From contig NZ_SLZG01000016.1 in assembly GCF_004341625.1 (NCBI RefSeq), forward strand, positions 62,001 through 126,000: a DNA stretch of 64,000 nucleotides, given 5' to 3'. The notes under the pieces are model-generated. The model had not been told where the DNA came from. It saw only the letters and a list, made by a program, of their open reading frames with translations, and did no database searches. The translations under genes and the position numbers were made by a program. This stretch comes from Rhizobium sp. BK376 (GTDB lineage: Bacteria; Pseudomonadota; Alphaproteobacteria; Rhizobiales; Rhizobiaceae). Position 1 is the stretch's first letter. The number at the start of each line of letters is the position of its first letter. This document shows positions 52,820 through 60,396 of this stretch, piece by piece.

Positions 52820-52843
52820 GGGCCGCCAGCAGCGGCCCTTTTT
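52820..52843 (+). terminator. Rho-independent terminator of the small transcript
   Basis: A perfect 7-bp stem GGGCCGC / GCGGCCC with loop CAGCA is followed by five T. It is located 12 bp before the convergent acetyltransferase stop. Confidence 0.9.
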
Positions 52844-52854
52844 GCTGTCCGGAA

Positions 52855-53418
52855 TTATGATTTGACGGATATCGGCCGCGCGGGATTGCCGATGACCGTA
52901 GCCCCTTTCGGCACATCCTTAGTGACAACCGCGCCTGCGCCTACGATTGCATCGTCCCCGATCGTCACACCGGGCAGGATAATTGCGCCGCCGCCAATCC
53001 AGACGTTTTCGCCGATCGTGACCGGCAGGCCGATCTCAAGCCCGTCTTTTCTGAGCGCCGGATCCTTGTGGTGCTGTGCGCAATAGATTTGCACGCCGGG
53101 CCCAAGCATCGTCGAAGCGCCGATCCGCACGGGCGCCGTATCGAGGATGGCGCAGCCGGCGTTGAGGTATACATTCTCCCCGAGGATGATGTTCATACCA
53201 TAGGCGCAATGGAACGGCGCCTCGATAAAACTCCCCTCGGCGACTTCGGAAAAGAGTGCCTTCAGCGCCGGCGCCATGCTGCCGCGCTCTGCCGGCGGCA
53301 TACTATTGTGCTGGTGCACCGCCTCACGGGCGCGACGCTGCAGCGGTCGAAGTTCAGGATCCTGGCAGGAATACCATTCTCCGGCTGCCATCTTCTCGCG
53401 TTCGGATTTGGGCGTCAT
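52855..53418 (-). CDS. Sugar O-acetyltransferase (Maa/LacA/NodL family)
   Basis: A 187-residue protein. The N-terminal maltose-acetyltransferase domain is KMAAGEWYSCQDPEL. The left-handed beta-helix of hexapeptide repeats follows (NIILGENVYLNAGCAILDTA, VTIGENVWIGGGAIILPGVT, IGDDAIVGAGAVVTKDVPKG). The catalytic His is in YCAQHHKDP. ATG 53418 gives the usual family length; an in-frame start at 53460 adds 14 residues. It transfers acetyl from acetyl-CoA to a sugar hydroxyl. NodL is a member, but there is no nod gene or nod box here. Confidence 0.9.
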   Translation of the reverse strand: MTPKSEREKMAAGEWYSCQDPELRPLQRRAREAVHQHNSMPPAERGSMAPALKALFSEVAEGSFIEAPFHCAYGMNIILGENVYLNAGCAILDTAPVRIGASTMLGPGVQIYCAQHHKDPALRKDGLEIGLPVTIGENVWIGGGAIILPGVTIGDDAIVGAGAVVTKDVPKGATVIGNPARPISVKS

Positions 53419-53615
53419 GGGCTCGGCTCTAATCGGTGAAGGCTGTTCCCGCTTATGCAATGAGTCGGGCCGGCAGTCACGCTATAAGTGTTTTTTATCG
53501 GGACACACCTCGACTGACATGGCTTCATTGGATGTAAAGTCCGGCCATATTGCCGCATTGCGTGTTTGCGCTTCGACGATTACCAGAGCAGAACGATTTC
53601 GGGGGACAGAGCTGC

Positions 53616-54008
53616 TTGCATAGGCCGATCAAAACGGGACATTGGGTGGTGCGCATACTCTGCGCGCTCGCACTTCTGTTCGTCGGATTCGGCCATCAGC
53701 CAGCGGGGATGGCCGAGAACACCCCCTTCAACGTTGCGGCCTATGCCCTGCCCGATGGCACGCTCCCCGTTCTTTGCGTCAGCGAAAGTGATGACAGCCA
53801 AAAGGATAGCGGCAAGCACATTCACGCGCAGGGCTGCGAAGCCTGCCGCATCAGCGCCTCCGTGCTTCTGCCGTCACCGGTCGACAATCTCGGCGAGAGG
53901 ATGCGACCGGCGGCCATTGCACCCATGCGACCCTTCATTCGGGTCGCGCAACGGCGGATCCTTTCTCCCAGCACGGCGCCCCGAGCGCCGCCATTTTACC
54001 TGAGCTAG
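53616..54008 (+). CDS. DUF2946-like small exported protein
   Basis: A 130-residue protein from a TTG start at 53616 behind GGGGGA. A hydrophobic segment VVRILCALALLFVGFGHQPA near the N-terminus acts as signal or anchor. The middle has DGTLPVLCVSESDD and the Cys/His pattern HIHAQGCEACRISASVLLPS seen in DUF2946 proteins, which often sit beside copper genes. CopC lies 306 bp downstream on the same strand. A metal-related periplasmic role is likely but unproven. The start is uncertain. Confidence 0.65.
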   Translation: MHRPIKTGHWVVRILCALALLFVGFGHQPAGMAENTPFNVAAYALPDGTLPVLCVSESDDSQKDSGKHIHAQGCEACRISASVLLPSPVDNLGERMRPAAIAPMRPFIRVAQRRILSPSTAPRAPPFYLS

Positions 54009-54314
54009 TTCCGTAAGCCTCTTTGGAATTCCCTGGATGTCCAGGCGATGCTGTCGGCCCGCACGGTGCAGCGCATCGACCGCCTGAACACATCCGGCAA
54101 AGCTAAAGACGCGAGGAACGATCGGCTGTCCTCTCCGCAGGAAGGGCAAAGCCACATCTCTCCTAAACGACAGCACACAAGGCACTCGACCGTTGTTCGG
54201 TCCGATCGCCCTTGATCTCAGCCCATTTCGGCCGGCGGTGCCTGAATATTCATGAGCCGGCTGCCGACCGCCATACAAACGGACCTCCGTGTCCACGAAC
54301 ACAAGGGAATACCC
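54009..54314. other. Intergenic region between DUF2946-like and copC genes
   Basis: The 306 bp have no gene with a credible start on either strand. I see no clear terminator, so the two flanking genes could still be co-transcribed. Confidence 0.45.
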
Positions 54315-54686
54315 ATGTCGAAATTCATCCGTATATTCAGCGTCGCATCCGTCTTGAGCGTCGCCGCTGCCGGTCAGGCACTGGCGCATGCCCATCTTCA
54401 ATCCGCGACGCCGGCAATGGACGGCACCGTAAAGGCATCGCCGGCTGAGCTGGATCTCAAATTCTCGGAAGGATTGAACATCAAATTCACCGGGATAGCC
54501 GTAACCGGCCCAGACGGGAAAGAAGTACAGACGGGTGACGCCAAGCTTAGCGCCGCTGACGATACAATGCTGGTCGTGCCTGTCTCGGGTACACTTCCCG
54601 CCGGCGTCTACACCGTCAAATGGCATGCGCTTTCGACTGATGGCCACAAGACCAATGGAAACTACAGCTTCACCGTGAAGCCCTAA
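54315..54686 (+). CDS. copC: CopC-domain periplasmic copper-binding protein
   Basis: A 123-residue protein starting at ATG 54315 after AAGGGA. The signal peptide (MSKFIRIFSVASVLSVAAAG, then QALA) is cut before HAHLQSATPAMDGTV, leaving an N-terminal His25 that forms the Cu(II) site with later His and Asp residues. HALSTDGHKTNGNYSFTVKP is the CopC end motif. It carries copper in the periplasm. CopD, its usual membrane partner, is absent here. The Met-rich Cu(I) segment of the Pseudomonas CopC is also missing, as in most short CopC proteins. Confidence 0.9.
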   Translation: MSKFIRIFSVASVLSVAAAGQALAHAHLQSATPAMDGTVKASPAELDLKFSEGLNIKFTGIAVTGPDGKEVQTGDAKLSAADDTMLVVPVSGTLPAGVYTVKWHALSTDGHKTNGNYSFTVKP

Positions 54687-54694
54687 GAATCCAT

Positions 54695-54740
54695 CGGCCG
54701 CTGCGCCCTTTCCTGTTGATAGCGCGGGAGGCAGCGGCCG
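54695..54740. terminator. Hairpin between convergent copC and rhaI
   Basis: A perfect 10-bp stem CGGCCGCTGC (54695-54704) / GCAGCGGCCG (54731-54740) with a 26-nt loop lies in the gap between the two stop codons. It is a probable bidirectional terminator. Confidence 0.6.
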
Positions 54741-54759
54741 GTTCCATTGAACGTCTCTC

Positions 54760-56052
54760 TCAGACGATACCACCGCCACCAGCAGCGGATGCTGGACGCT
54801 CCGCAGCAACCTTCTTGCGATAGCCGCTGGCGCGATATGCTGCGATCGGATCGATCGCCCCGTTTGCACGGCGACGCGCTTCCGCAAGGATGGGCTCGAC
54901 GTCGGTGCGGTAGGCACGCTTCAGCGTTTCCGACGCCATCATGGCGTCGTTCTCATCCTGATAGCCGGACAAGGCCTTGCGGTCGACGATCAGCGCCTGC
55001 GCATAGGCGCGGCGGATTTCGTTGGCGCTGTTGATCAGGCTTTCGATCGGATCGGTGACATTGTGCGACTGGTCGATCATGTGCGCCGGATTGAAGTCGT
55101 TGACGCCGCGCTGTTCGGCATCCAGCAGCTCGTTGAAGACGAGGAACAGGCGATAGGGCTCGATCACACCCGCATCGAGGTCATCATCGCCGTATTTGGA
55201 ATCGTTGAAGTGGAAGCCGCCGAGTTTGCCGAACTGGATCAGGCGGGCGACGATCATCTCGATATTGGTGTTCGGCGCATGATGTCCTAGATCGACGAGG
55301 CAGAATGCCTTCGGGCCAAGCGTCTGGGCGATCAGATAGTTGGTGCCCCAATCCTGCACCACGGTCGAGTAGAAGGCCGGCTCGTACATCTTGTGTTCGG
55401 TGAAGATCTTCCAATCATCCGGCAGCGCCTCGTAAATATCGGCCATGGATGCGAGGTAACGCTCGAAAGCCTTTGTGAAATGGCTCTGGCCGGGGAAGTT
55501 CGAGCCGTCGCCAACCCAGACCGTCAGCGCCTTCGAGCCGATCGCCTTGCCAATCTCGATGCATTCGAGATTGTGCTCGACAGCTTGAGCGCGGGTGGCG
55601 GCATCCGTGTGGCTGAGCGAACCATACTTATAAGAGTGTGTCTGCCCCGGCGCATCCGAAAAAGTGTTCGAATTCATCGCGTCGAAGCCAAGGCCGAGCG
55701 CATTGCCCTTTGCCCTCAACTCCTTGGCATCCGCCTTGTCCCAGGGGATATGCAGAGAGACGTTCGGCGTCGCCCGTGTCAGCTGGTTGATGACGGCGCA
55801 GTCGTCAAGTTTATCAAAGATGCCGCGCGGCTCGCCCGTGCCGGGAAAACGGGCAAATCGCGTACCGCCCGTGCCGACGCCCCAGGAAGGCACCGCCACG
55901 AAGAAATCTTCGACTTTCCTGGTGACTGCCTCGATATCGATGCCGCGGCGCGCAAAATTGGCACCCAACGCTTCATAGTCTGATTTCAGCGCAGCGGCGC
56001 GCTTGTCATTTTCGGCTACGACAAGGTCGGCAGCAATTCGTAATTCGGCCAT
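54760..56052 (-). CDS. rhaI: L-rhamnose isomerase, rhizobial RhaI type
   Basis: A 430-residue TIM-barrel isomerase. It has the segments RFARFPGTGEPRGIFDKLDD, ALTVWVGDGSNFPGQSHFTK, IFTEHKMYEPAFYSTVVQDW, CLVDLGHHAPNTNIEMIVAR and GGFHFNDSKYGDDDLDAGVI. They supply the Glu, Asp and His metal ligands of the RhaI/xylose-isomerase fold. It converts L-rhamnose to L-rhamnulose. It lies downstream of rhaD on the same strand, and the two are probably one operon controlled by RhaR. The order rhaD-rhaI opposite rhaRSTPQU is that of Rhizobium leguminosarum. Confidence 0.93.
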   Translation of the reverse strand: MAELRIAADLVVAENDKRAAALKSDYEALGANFARRGIDIEAVTRKVEDFFVAVPSWGVGTGGTRFARFPGTGEPRGIFDKLDDCAVINQLTRATPNVSLHIPWDKADAKELRAKGNALGLGFDAMNSNTFSDAPGQTHSYKYGSLSHTDAATRAQAVEHNLECIEIGKAIGSKALTVWVGDGSNFPGQSHFTKAFERYLASMADIYEALPDDWKIFTEHKMYEPAFYSTVVQDWGTNYLIAQTLGPKAFCLVDLGHHAPNTNIEMIVARLIQFGKLGGFHFNDSKYGDDDLDAGVIEPYRLFLVFNELLDAEQRGVNDFNPAHMIDQSHNVTDPIESLINSANEIRRAYAQALIVDRKALSGYQDENDAMMASETLKRAYRTDVEPILAEARRRANGAIDPIAAYRASGYRKKVAAERPASAAGGGGIV

Positions 56053-56086
56053 CGGTTTCCTCCCATTCTTTTCCTGCTGCGGCGAT

Positions 56087-56148
56087 GCCCCTCATCCGCC
56101 TGCCGGCACCTTCTCCGCGCAAGCGGGGAGAGGGTTAGGGTGAGGGGC
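56087..56148. repeat. REP-like palindromic element between rhaD and rhaI
   Basis: GCCCCTCATCC (56087-56097) is mirrored by GGGTGAGGGGC (56138-56148), with an inner CTCCGCGC/GCGGGGAG stem. The sequence resembles the short intergenic repeats scattered through Rhizobium genomes. It may stabilise or separate the rhaD and rhaI messages. Confidence 0.75.
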
Positions 56149-56164
56149 AACCCCTTGCGCGAAA

Positions 56165-58261
56165 CTACCGCGTAAAGCTCTGCGCGTTGCCGGCGTCGAC
56201 GTTGATGATATTGCCAGTCGACTTGGCCGACAGGTCCGAAGCCAGGAAGTAGATCGCTTCTGCAATATCCTCAGGGAAGACGTTGAGCTTCAGCATCGAA
56301 CGCTTGCGGTAATGTTCTTCCAGCTCGTCCACCTCGATCTTGGATGAGGCGGCCCGTTGTTCTCGCCATTCGCCGTTCCAGATCTTCGAGCCGCGCAGAA
56401 CGGCATCCGGATTGACGGTGTTGACGCGGATACCGGCATCAGCACCCTCGAGCGCGAGGCAGCGGGCGAGATGGATCTCAGCCGCCTTGGCCGTGCAATA
56501 GGCAGCCGCGTTCGGCGAGGAGGCAAGGCCGTTCTTGGAGGCGACGAAGACGACGTTGCCGCCGAGCGCCTGCCTGCGGAAGAGACGGAAAGCTTCGCGG
56601 GAGACGAGGAAATAGCCGGTCGCCAGAATGTCGATGTTGCGGTTCCACATCGACAGTTCGGTCGTTTCGATCGGTGCCGAGGATGCGATTCCTGCATTCG
56701 AGACCAGAATGTCGATGCCGCCGAATTCGACGCAGGACTCGGCGAAAGATGAGATGACCGCATCTTCCTTGGTCACATCGAGCTTGACGCTGCGCACTGC
56801 ATCGGCGCCGTAGCTCTTGACGAAATCGGCGTGCGTGGTTTCCAGCGCTGCAGCGTCGATATCAGCAAGCACGACGCAAGCGCCCTCGCCAACCAGCCGG
56901 GCCGCAGTCGCGCGGCCAATGCCGCCGGCGCCGCCGGTGACGAAGGCAACCTTGCCCGCCATGCTCTTCGGCTTCGGCATGCGCTGCAGCTTGGCCTCTT
57001 CGAGCAGCCAGTATTCGATGTCGAAGGCTTCCTGCTCCGGCAGGCCCTGATATTCGGAGACGGTCGAAGCGCCGCGCATGACGTTGATGGCGTTGACGTA
57101 GAATTCGCTGGCGATACGAGCCGTTGCCTTGTCGCGTGCGAAGGAGAGCATGCCGACACCAGGAACGAGGAAGATGACGGGATTCGCGTCACGCATCGCC
57201 GGCGAATTGTCATGCTTGCAGTCGTTGTAATAGCGCGCGTAATCGGCACGATAGTCTTCAAGCGCCTTGTCGAGGCTTGCAACCACCGCATCGACATCCG
57301 GTTTGGCGGGATCGAAATCCACGATCAGCGGGCGGATCTTGGTGCGCAGGAAATGGTCGGGGCAGCTGGTGCCGAGCGCACCGAGCGGACGCAGGCTCTT
57401 CGAATTGACGAATTCGAGCACCGCGTCTTGATCATCGAAATGGCCAAGCTTGCGTTCCGCCTTGCCTATGCGGCCACGAACCTCGGGCATCAGGCGGGCG
57501 GCAATCGCGCGCCGCTCGGCCAGCGGAAGGCTTTCGGTCACGGCGCCACCGAAGATGGTCTTGCCCGAAGTTTGCTCGGCAAACCACTTGATCGCCTTGT
57601 TGATGATCTGAAGCGTCAGTTCGTAGCAGGCCTTCGCGTCGTTGGCCCAGGTGAACAGGCCGTGGCTTTCCAGCACGACGCCCTTTGCATCAGGATGATC
57701 CTTGACGAAAGCTTCGAGATCGAGGCCGAGCTGGAAGCCGGGGCGGCGCCAGGGCAGCCAGCCGATTTCATCGCCAAAAATCTGCTTCGTCAATTCCTTG
57801 GAATTCTTGGACGCCGCAATCGCGATGATCGCATCCGGATGCATGTGGTCGACATGTGTGAATGGTACGAAACCATGCAGCGGCGTGTCGATCGATGCGG
57901 CGCGGGCATTGAGGTTGAACGTGCAGTGCGGCAGGAAGCCGACCATGCGATCTTCATCCTCGACACCGCGATAGATGCTTTTGAGCGAATCGAGCTTGTC
58001 CTGATAAAGCGTCGCAAAGCCGTCGAGCTTGATCGTTCCGACGTCGCCGCCCGAGCCCTTCACCCAGAGTACCTTCACTTTGCCGCCGGTCAGCGGGTCG
58101 GTTTCCATTACCTTCGCAGAGGTGTTACCGCCGCCGTAGTTGGTGATGCGCTTGTCTGCGCCGAGCAGATTCGAGCGATAGAGCAGCTTGCCGGGCTCAT
58201 CCAGGCCGGCCGCATGCTTATCATCCCAACGGTTTTCGAGAAGCCGAACCTCAGCCGCCAT
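56165..58261 (-). CDS. rhaD: RhaD: bifunctional rhamnulose-1-phosphate aldolase / short-chain dehydrogenase
   Basis: A 698-residue two-domain protein starting at ATG 58261 behind GGGAGG. Residues about 20-430 are a class II aldolase with VPFTHVDHMHPDAIIAIAAS supplying zinc-binding His and GVVLESHGLFTWANDAKACY. Residues about 440-698 are an SDR with TGGAGGIGRATAARLVGEGA, NAGIASS and YCTAKAA. The aldolase splits rhamnulose-1-phosphate to dihydroxyacetone phosphate and lactaldehyde, and the SDR half probably oxidises lactaldehyde. It is divergent from rhaR and shares mirrored operators with it. Confidence 0.94.
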   Translation of the reverse strand: MAAEVRLLENRWDDKHAAGLDEPGKLLYRSNLLGADKRITNYGGGNTSAKVMETDPLTGGKVKVLWVKGSGGDVGTIKLDGFATLYQDKLDSLKSIYRGVEDEDRMVGFLPHCTFNLNARAASIDTPLHGFVPFTHVDHMHPDAIIAIAASKNSKELTKQIFGDEIGWLPWRRPGFQLGLDLEAFVKDHPDAKGVVLESHGLFTWANDAKACYELTLQIINKAIKWFAEQTSGKTIFGGAVTESLPLAERRAIAARLMPEVRGRIGKAERKLGHFDDQDAVLEFVNSKSLRPLGALGTSCPDHFLRTKIRPLIVDFDPAKPDVDAVVASLDKALEDYRADYARYYNDCKHDNSPAMRDANPVIFLVPGVGMLSFARDKATARIASEFYVNAINVMRGASTVSEYQGLPEQEAFDIEYWLLEEAKLQRMPKPKSMAGKVAFVTGGAGGIGRATAARLVGEGACVVLADIDAAALETTHADFVKSYGADAVRSVKLDVTKEDAVISSFAESCVEFGGIDILVSNAGIASSAPIETTELSMWNRNIDILATGYFLVSREAFRLFRRQALGGNVVFVASKNGLASSPNAAAYCTAKAAEIHLARCLALEGADAGIRVNTVNPDAVLRGSKIWNGEWREQRAASSKIEVDELEEHYRKRSMLKLNVFPEDIAEAIYFLASDLSAKSTGNIINVDAGNAQSFTR

Positions 58262-58346
58262 GTCATCCTCCCATAGCAAAATCTTTTGCAAACGCAGGCC
58301 TCGCCGCGTCTATTTCGTTGACGGTATCGCTCATGGAAAGCTGCGT

Positions 58347-58365
58347 TGTCAATCGAAAACGATCA
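58347..58365 (-). promoter_or_regulatory. RhaR operator/promoter block for rhaD
   Basis: Read on the minus strand this is TGATCGTTTTCGATTGACA, ending in a perfect -35 TTGACA for rhaD. It differs by one base from the block at 58401-58419 on the plus strand. The pair is a probable DeoR-type RhaR binding site. Confidence 0.65.
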
Positions 58366-58400
58366 AAATCGATAATTGTGCAGCGCAATATGAAAATTTA

Positions 58401-58419
58401 TGATCGTTTTTGATTGACA
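58401..58419 (+). promoter_or_regulatory. RhaR operator/promoter block for rhaR-rhaS
   Basis: TGATCGTTTTTGATTGACA ends in TTGACA (58414-58419) for the rhaR operon, 42 bp before the start codon. It is the mirror copy of 58347-58365. The centres of the two TGATC...GATTG parts are 51 bp apart. Confidence 0.65.
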
Positions 58420-58460
58420 CTTTGTCATATATGAGAAATAAGCGACGCAGGGAGGAGCCG

Positions 58461-59273
58461 ATGCACGAACGGGAACGCCATCGCATCATACTAAGCGCCG
58501 TACAGGAAAAGTCCGTGGTCACGATTCAGGATATATCCGAATTGACCGAGGCTTCCGAGGCGACGATCCGGCGCGATATTGCAGCTCTGCATGTGCAGGG
58601 AAAGATCAGGCGCGTTCGCGGCGGCGCGGAAGCCGTGCACCCTCCTCAGCTTGGAAATCTGGCAGCCCGACCCTTCAGAGTGTCGGAAGCAGTCAACATC
58701 GATAAAAAGCGCGCAATCGCGCGTCAGGCCGTCGATCTCTGCGAGCCCGGCGATGCCATCATCATCAACGGCGGCACGACGACGTTCCAGATGGTGCATT
58801 TCATGGCGGCCCACCGGCTGCAGGTCATGACCAACTCATTTGCGATTGCCGAACATCTGGTGAAGCATTCGAAGAATTCGGTAACGATCCCGGGTGGCGC
58901 GATCTATCGCGAGCAGAGCCTGATCCTGTCGCCGTTCGATAACGACACCATCCGCAATTTCTATGCGCGGCGGATGTTTATCGGCGCACAGGGCGTGGGC
59001 CCGCTCGGCATCATGGAATCGGACGCACTGGTCATCCAGAGCGAGCAAAAGCTCATGCACCAGGCGGACGAGCTGGTTGTCATGGTCGATTCCAGCAAGT
59101 TCCATCGCCGATCGAGCCTCATACTGTGTTCGCTCGATCGCGTTTCGACGATCATTACCGATGACGGAATTTCTCAAGAAGCCGTCAGAATGATCGAAGA
59201 TGCAGGTGTCTCGCTCGTCGTTTCGAGCGTGACGCCGCAATCGGGGACGGAGGATTCCTCTTCGGTCGCCTGA
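58461..59273 (+). CDS. rhaR: RhaR, DeoR-family repressor of the rhamnose locus
   Basis: A 270-residue protein starting at ATG 58461 behind GGGAGGAG. The DeoR winged helix is residues 1-60 (RHRIILSAVQEKSVVTIQDI, SEATIRRDIAALHVQGKIRR, VRGGAEAV). The sugar-phosphate sensor domain follows (IIINGGTTTFQMVHF, NSFAIAEHLVKHSKNSVTIP, FIGAQGVGPLGIMESD, LVVMVDSSKFHRRSSLILC). In R. leguminosarum RhaR represses both divergent rha transcripts. It is first in the operon with the transporter genes. Confidence 0.93.
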   Translation: MHERERHRIILSAVQEKSVVTIQDISELTEASEATIRRDIAALHVQGKIRRVRGGAEAVHPPQLGNLAARPFRVSEAVNIDKKRAIARQAVDLCEPGDAIIINGGTTTFQMVHFMAAHRLQVMTNSFAIAEHLVKHSKNSVTIPGGAIYREQSLILSPFDNDTIRNFYARRMFIGAQGVGPLGIMESDALVIQSEQKLMHQADELVVMVDSSKFHRRSSLILCSLDRVSTIITDDGISQEAVRMIEDAGVSLVVSSVTPQSGTEDSSSVA

Positions 59274-59323
59274 ATGGGGACGGAAGGGGTGGGAGCAGTC
59301 TTATCAACGTGGGAGGATGAATT

Positions 59324-60319
59324 ATGAATATTGCAAAGAAACTCGCGATCGGCGTGGCGCTGGCCGCCATTATGGTCGCTGGCTCGGCAAGCGCCAAGGA
59401 CATCAAGATCGGTCTGGTGGTGAAGTCCCTAGGCAACGGCTTCTTTGAAGCTGCCAATAAGGGCGCGCAGGAAGCCGCCAAGGAACTCGGCGGCGTAGAA
59501 GTAATCTACACCGGCCCGACGACGACCACGGCCGAAGGCCAGATCGAAGTCATCAATTCGCTGATCGCCCAGGGCGTCGACGCGATCGAGATTTCCGCCA
59601 ACGATCCGGACGCCGTCATTCCGGCTCTGAAGAAGGCAAAGCAGCGCGGCATCAAGGTCATCTCCTTCGATTCCGGCGTCAACAAGGATGGCCGCATCCT
59701 TCAGCTCAACCCATCCTCTAACGAGTTGATTGGCAAGATGTGCCTGAAGCTGGCAGCCGACCATCTGGATGGCGGCAAGGGTGACTTCGCAATCCTTTCG
59801 GCAACCACCACCTCGACGAACCAGAACATCTGGATCGGCGAAATGAAGAAGCAGCTGAAGGATTTTCCGGGCCTCAACCTCGTCACGACGGTCTATGGCG
59901 ACGACCTCTCGGACAAGAGCTATCGCGAAGCCCAGGGCCTCCTGACCTCGCACCCTGAAGTCAAGGTCATCGTCGCTCCGACCACCGTCGGCGTTCTCGC
60001 TGCATCGCAGGCCGTCAAGGACGCAGGCAAGATCGGCCAGGTCTACGTGACCGGTCTCGGCCTGCCGTCTGAAATGGCCGGTGCGATCAAGTCCGGCGCG
60101 ACGAAGGAATTCGCCATCTGGAATCCGATCGATCTTGGCTATTCTGCAACGCAGATCGCCTATCGCCTCGTCAAGGGCGAGACCGACGGCAAGCCGGGCA
60201 GCGAAATCAATGCCGGCCGCATGGGCAAGATCAAGGTTGACGACAAGGGCGAAGCCGCCATGTCCGATCCCTTTGTCTACAATGCCTCGAACATCGACCA
60301 GTTCTCCAAGGTCTTCTGA
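59324..60319 (+). CDS. rhaS: RhaS, rhamnose ABC transporter substrate-binding protein (CUT2)
   Basis: A 331-residue periplasmic protein. The signal peptide is MNIAKKLAIGVALAAIMVAG followed by SASA, cut before KDIKIGLVVKSLGNGFFEAA. It has the ribose-binding-protein fold (family 4) with VISFDSGVNKDGRILQLNPS and GLGLPSEMAGAIKSGATKEF. It binds rhamnose and delivers it to RhaP/RhaQ. It begins 50 bp after rhaR. A strong hairpin follows the stop, as after the other binding-protein genes in the window. Confidence 0.93.
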   Translation: MNIAKKLAIGVALAAIMVAGSASAKDIKIGLVVKSLGNGFFEAANKGAQEAAKELGGVEVIYTGPTTTTAEGQIEVINSLIAQGVDAIEISANDPDAVIPALKKAKQRGIKVISFDSGVNKDGRILQLNPSSNELIGKMCLKLAADHLDGGKGDFAILSATTTSTNQNIWIGEMKKQLKDFPGLNLVTTVYGDDLSDKSYREAQGLLTSHPEVKVIVAPTTVGVLAASQAVKDAGKIGQVYVTGLGLPSEMAGAIKSGATKEFAIWNPIDLGYSATQIAYRLVKGETDGKPGSEINAGRMGKIKVDDKGEAAMSDPFVYNASNIDQFSKVF

Positions 60320-60343
60320 TCCTAGGAGCGTTTGAACGCACCA

Positions 60344-60367
60344 CCCGGCGGTCTCCAAACCGCCGGG
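60344..60367 (+). repeat. GC hairpin between rhaS and rhaT
   Basis: A perfect 9-bp stem CCCGGCGGT / ACCGCCGGG with a 6-nt loop lies 24 bp after the rhaS stop. It could protect the binding-protein message or attenuate the downstream genes. Confidence 0.7.
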
Positions 60368-60396
60368 ACTGGCAATCGATTTCCGGTAAAAGCTTC

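Larger units (their letters stand above)
52618..52843 (+). ncRNA. Candidate small structured transcript with its own promoter and terminator
   Basis: A possible promoter TTGCAT (52618-52623), 16 bp, TATGTT (52640-52645) precedes a leader of about 30 nt, a 24-codon ORF, and two hairpins: CAACC/GGTTG at 52760-52777 and GGTCTT/AAGACC at 52792-52807. A strong terminator follows at 52820-52843. AGGAAGGT (52669-52676) in the ribosome site is perfectly complementary to ACCTTCCT (52762-52769) just after the ORF. That second stretch overlaps the first hairpin, so the two folds exclude each other. No downstream plus-strand gene is served, so this is an independent small RNA or mRNA. Confidence 0.5.

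Noticed and set aside
52855..53418. Possible nodL of a nodulation locus
   Set aside because: The protein is NodL-family, but so are ordinary maltose/galactoside acetyltransferases. No nod box or other nod gene lies in the window.
53874..54917. A 347-codon minus-strand frame covering copC and the gap before it
   Set aside because: CopC on the plus strand has signal peptide, metal ligands and length as expected. The opposite frame has none of these.
56831..58276. A 481-codon plus-strand frame opposite rhaD
   Set aside because: The rhaD product is full length with both domains intact. The opposite frame is a codon-bias artefact.
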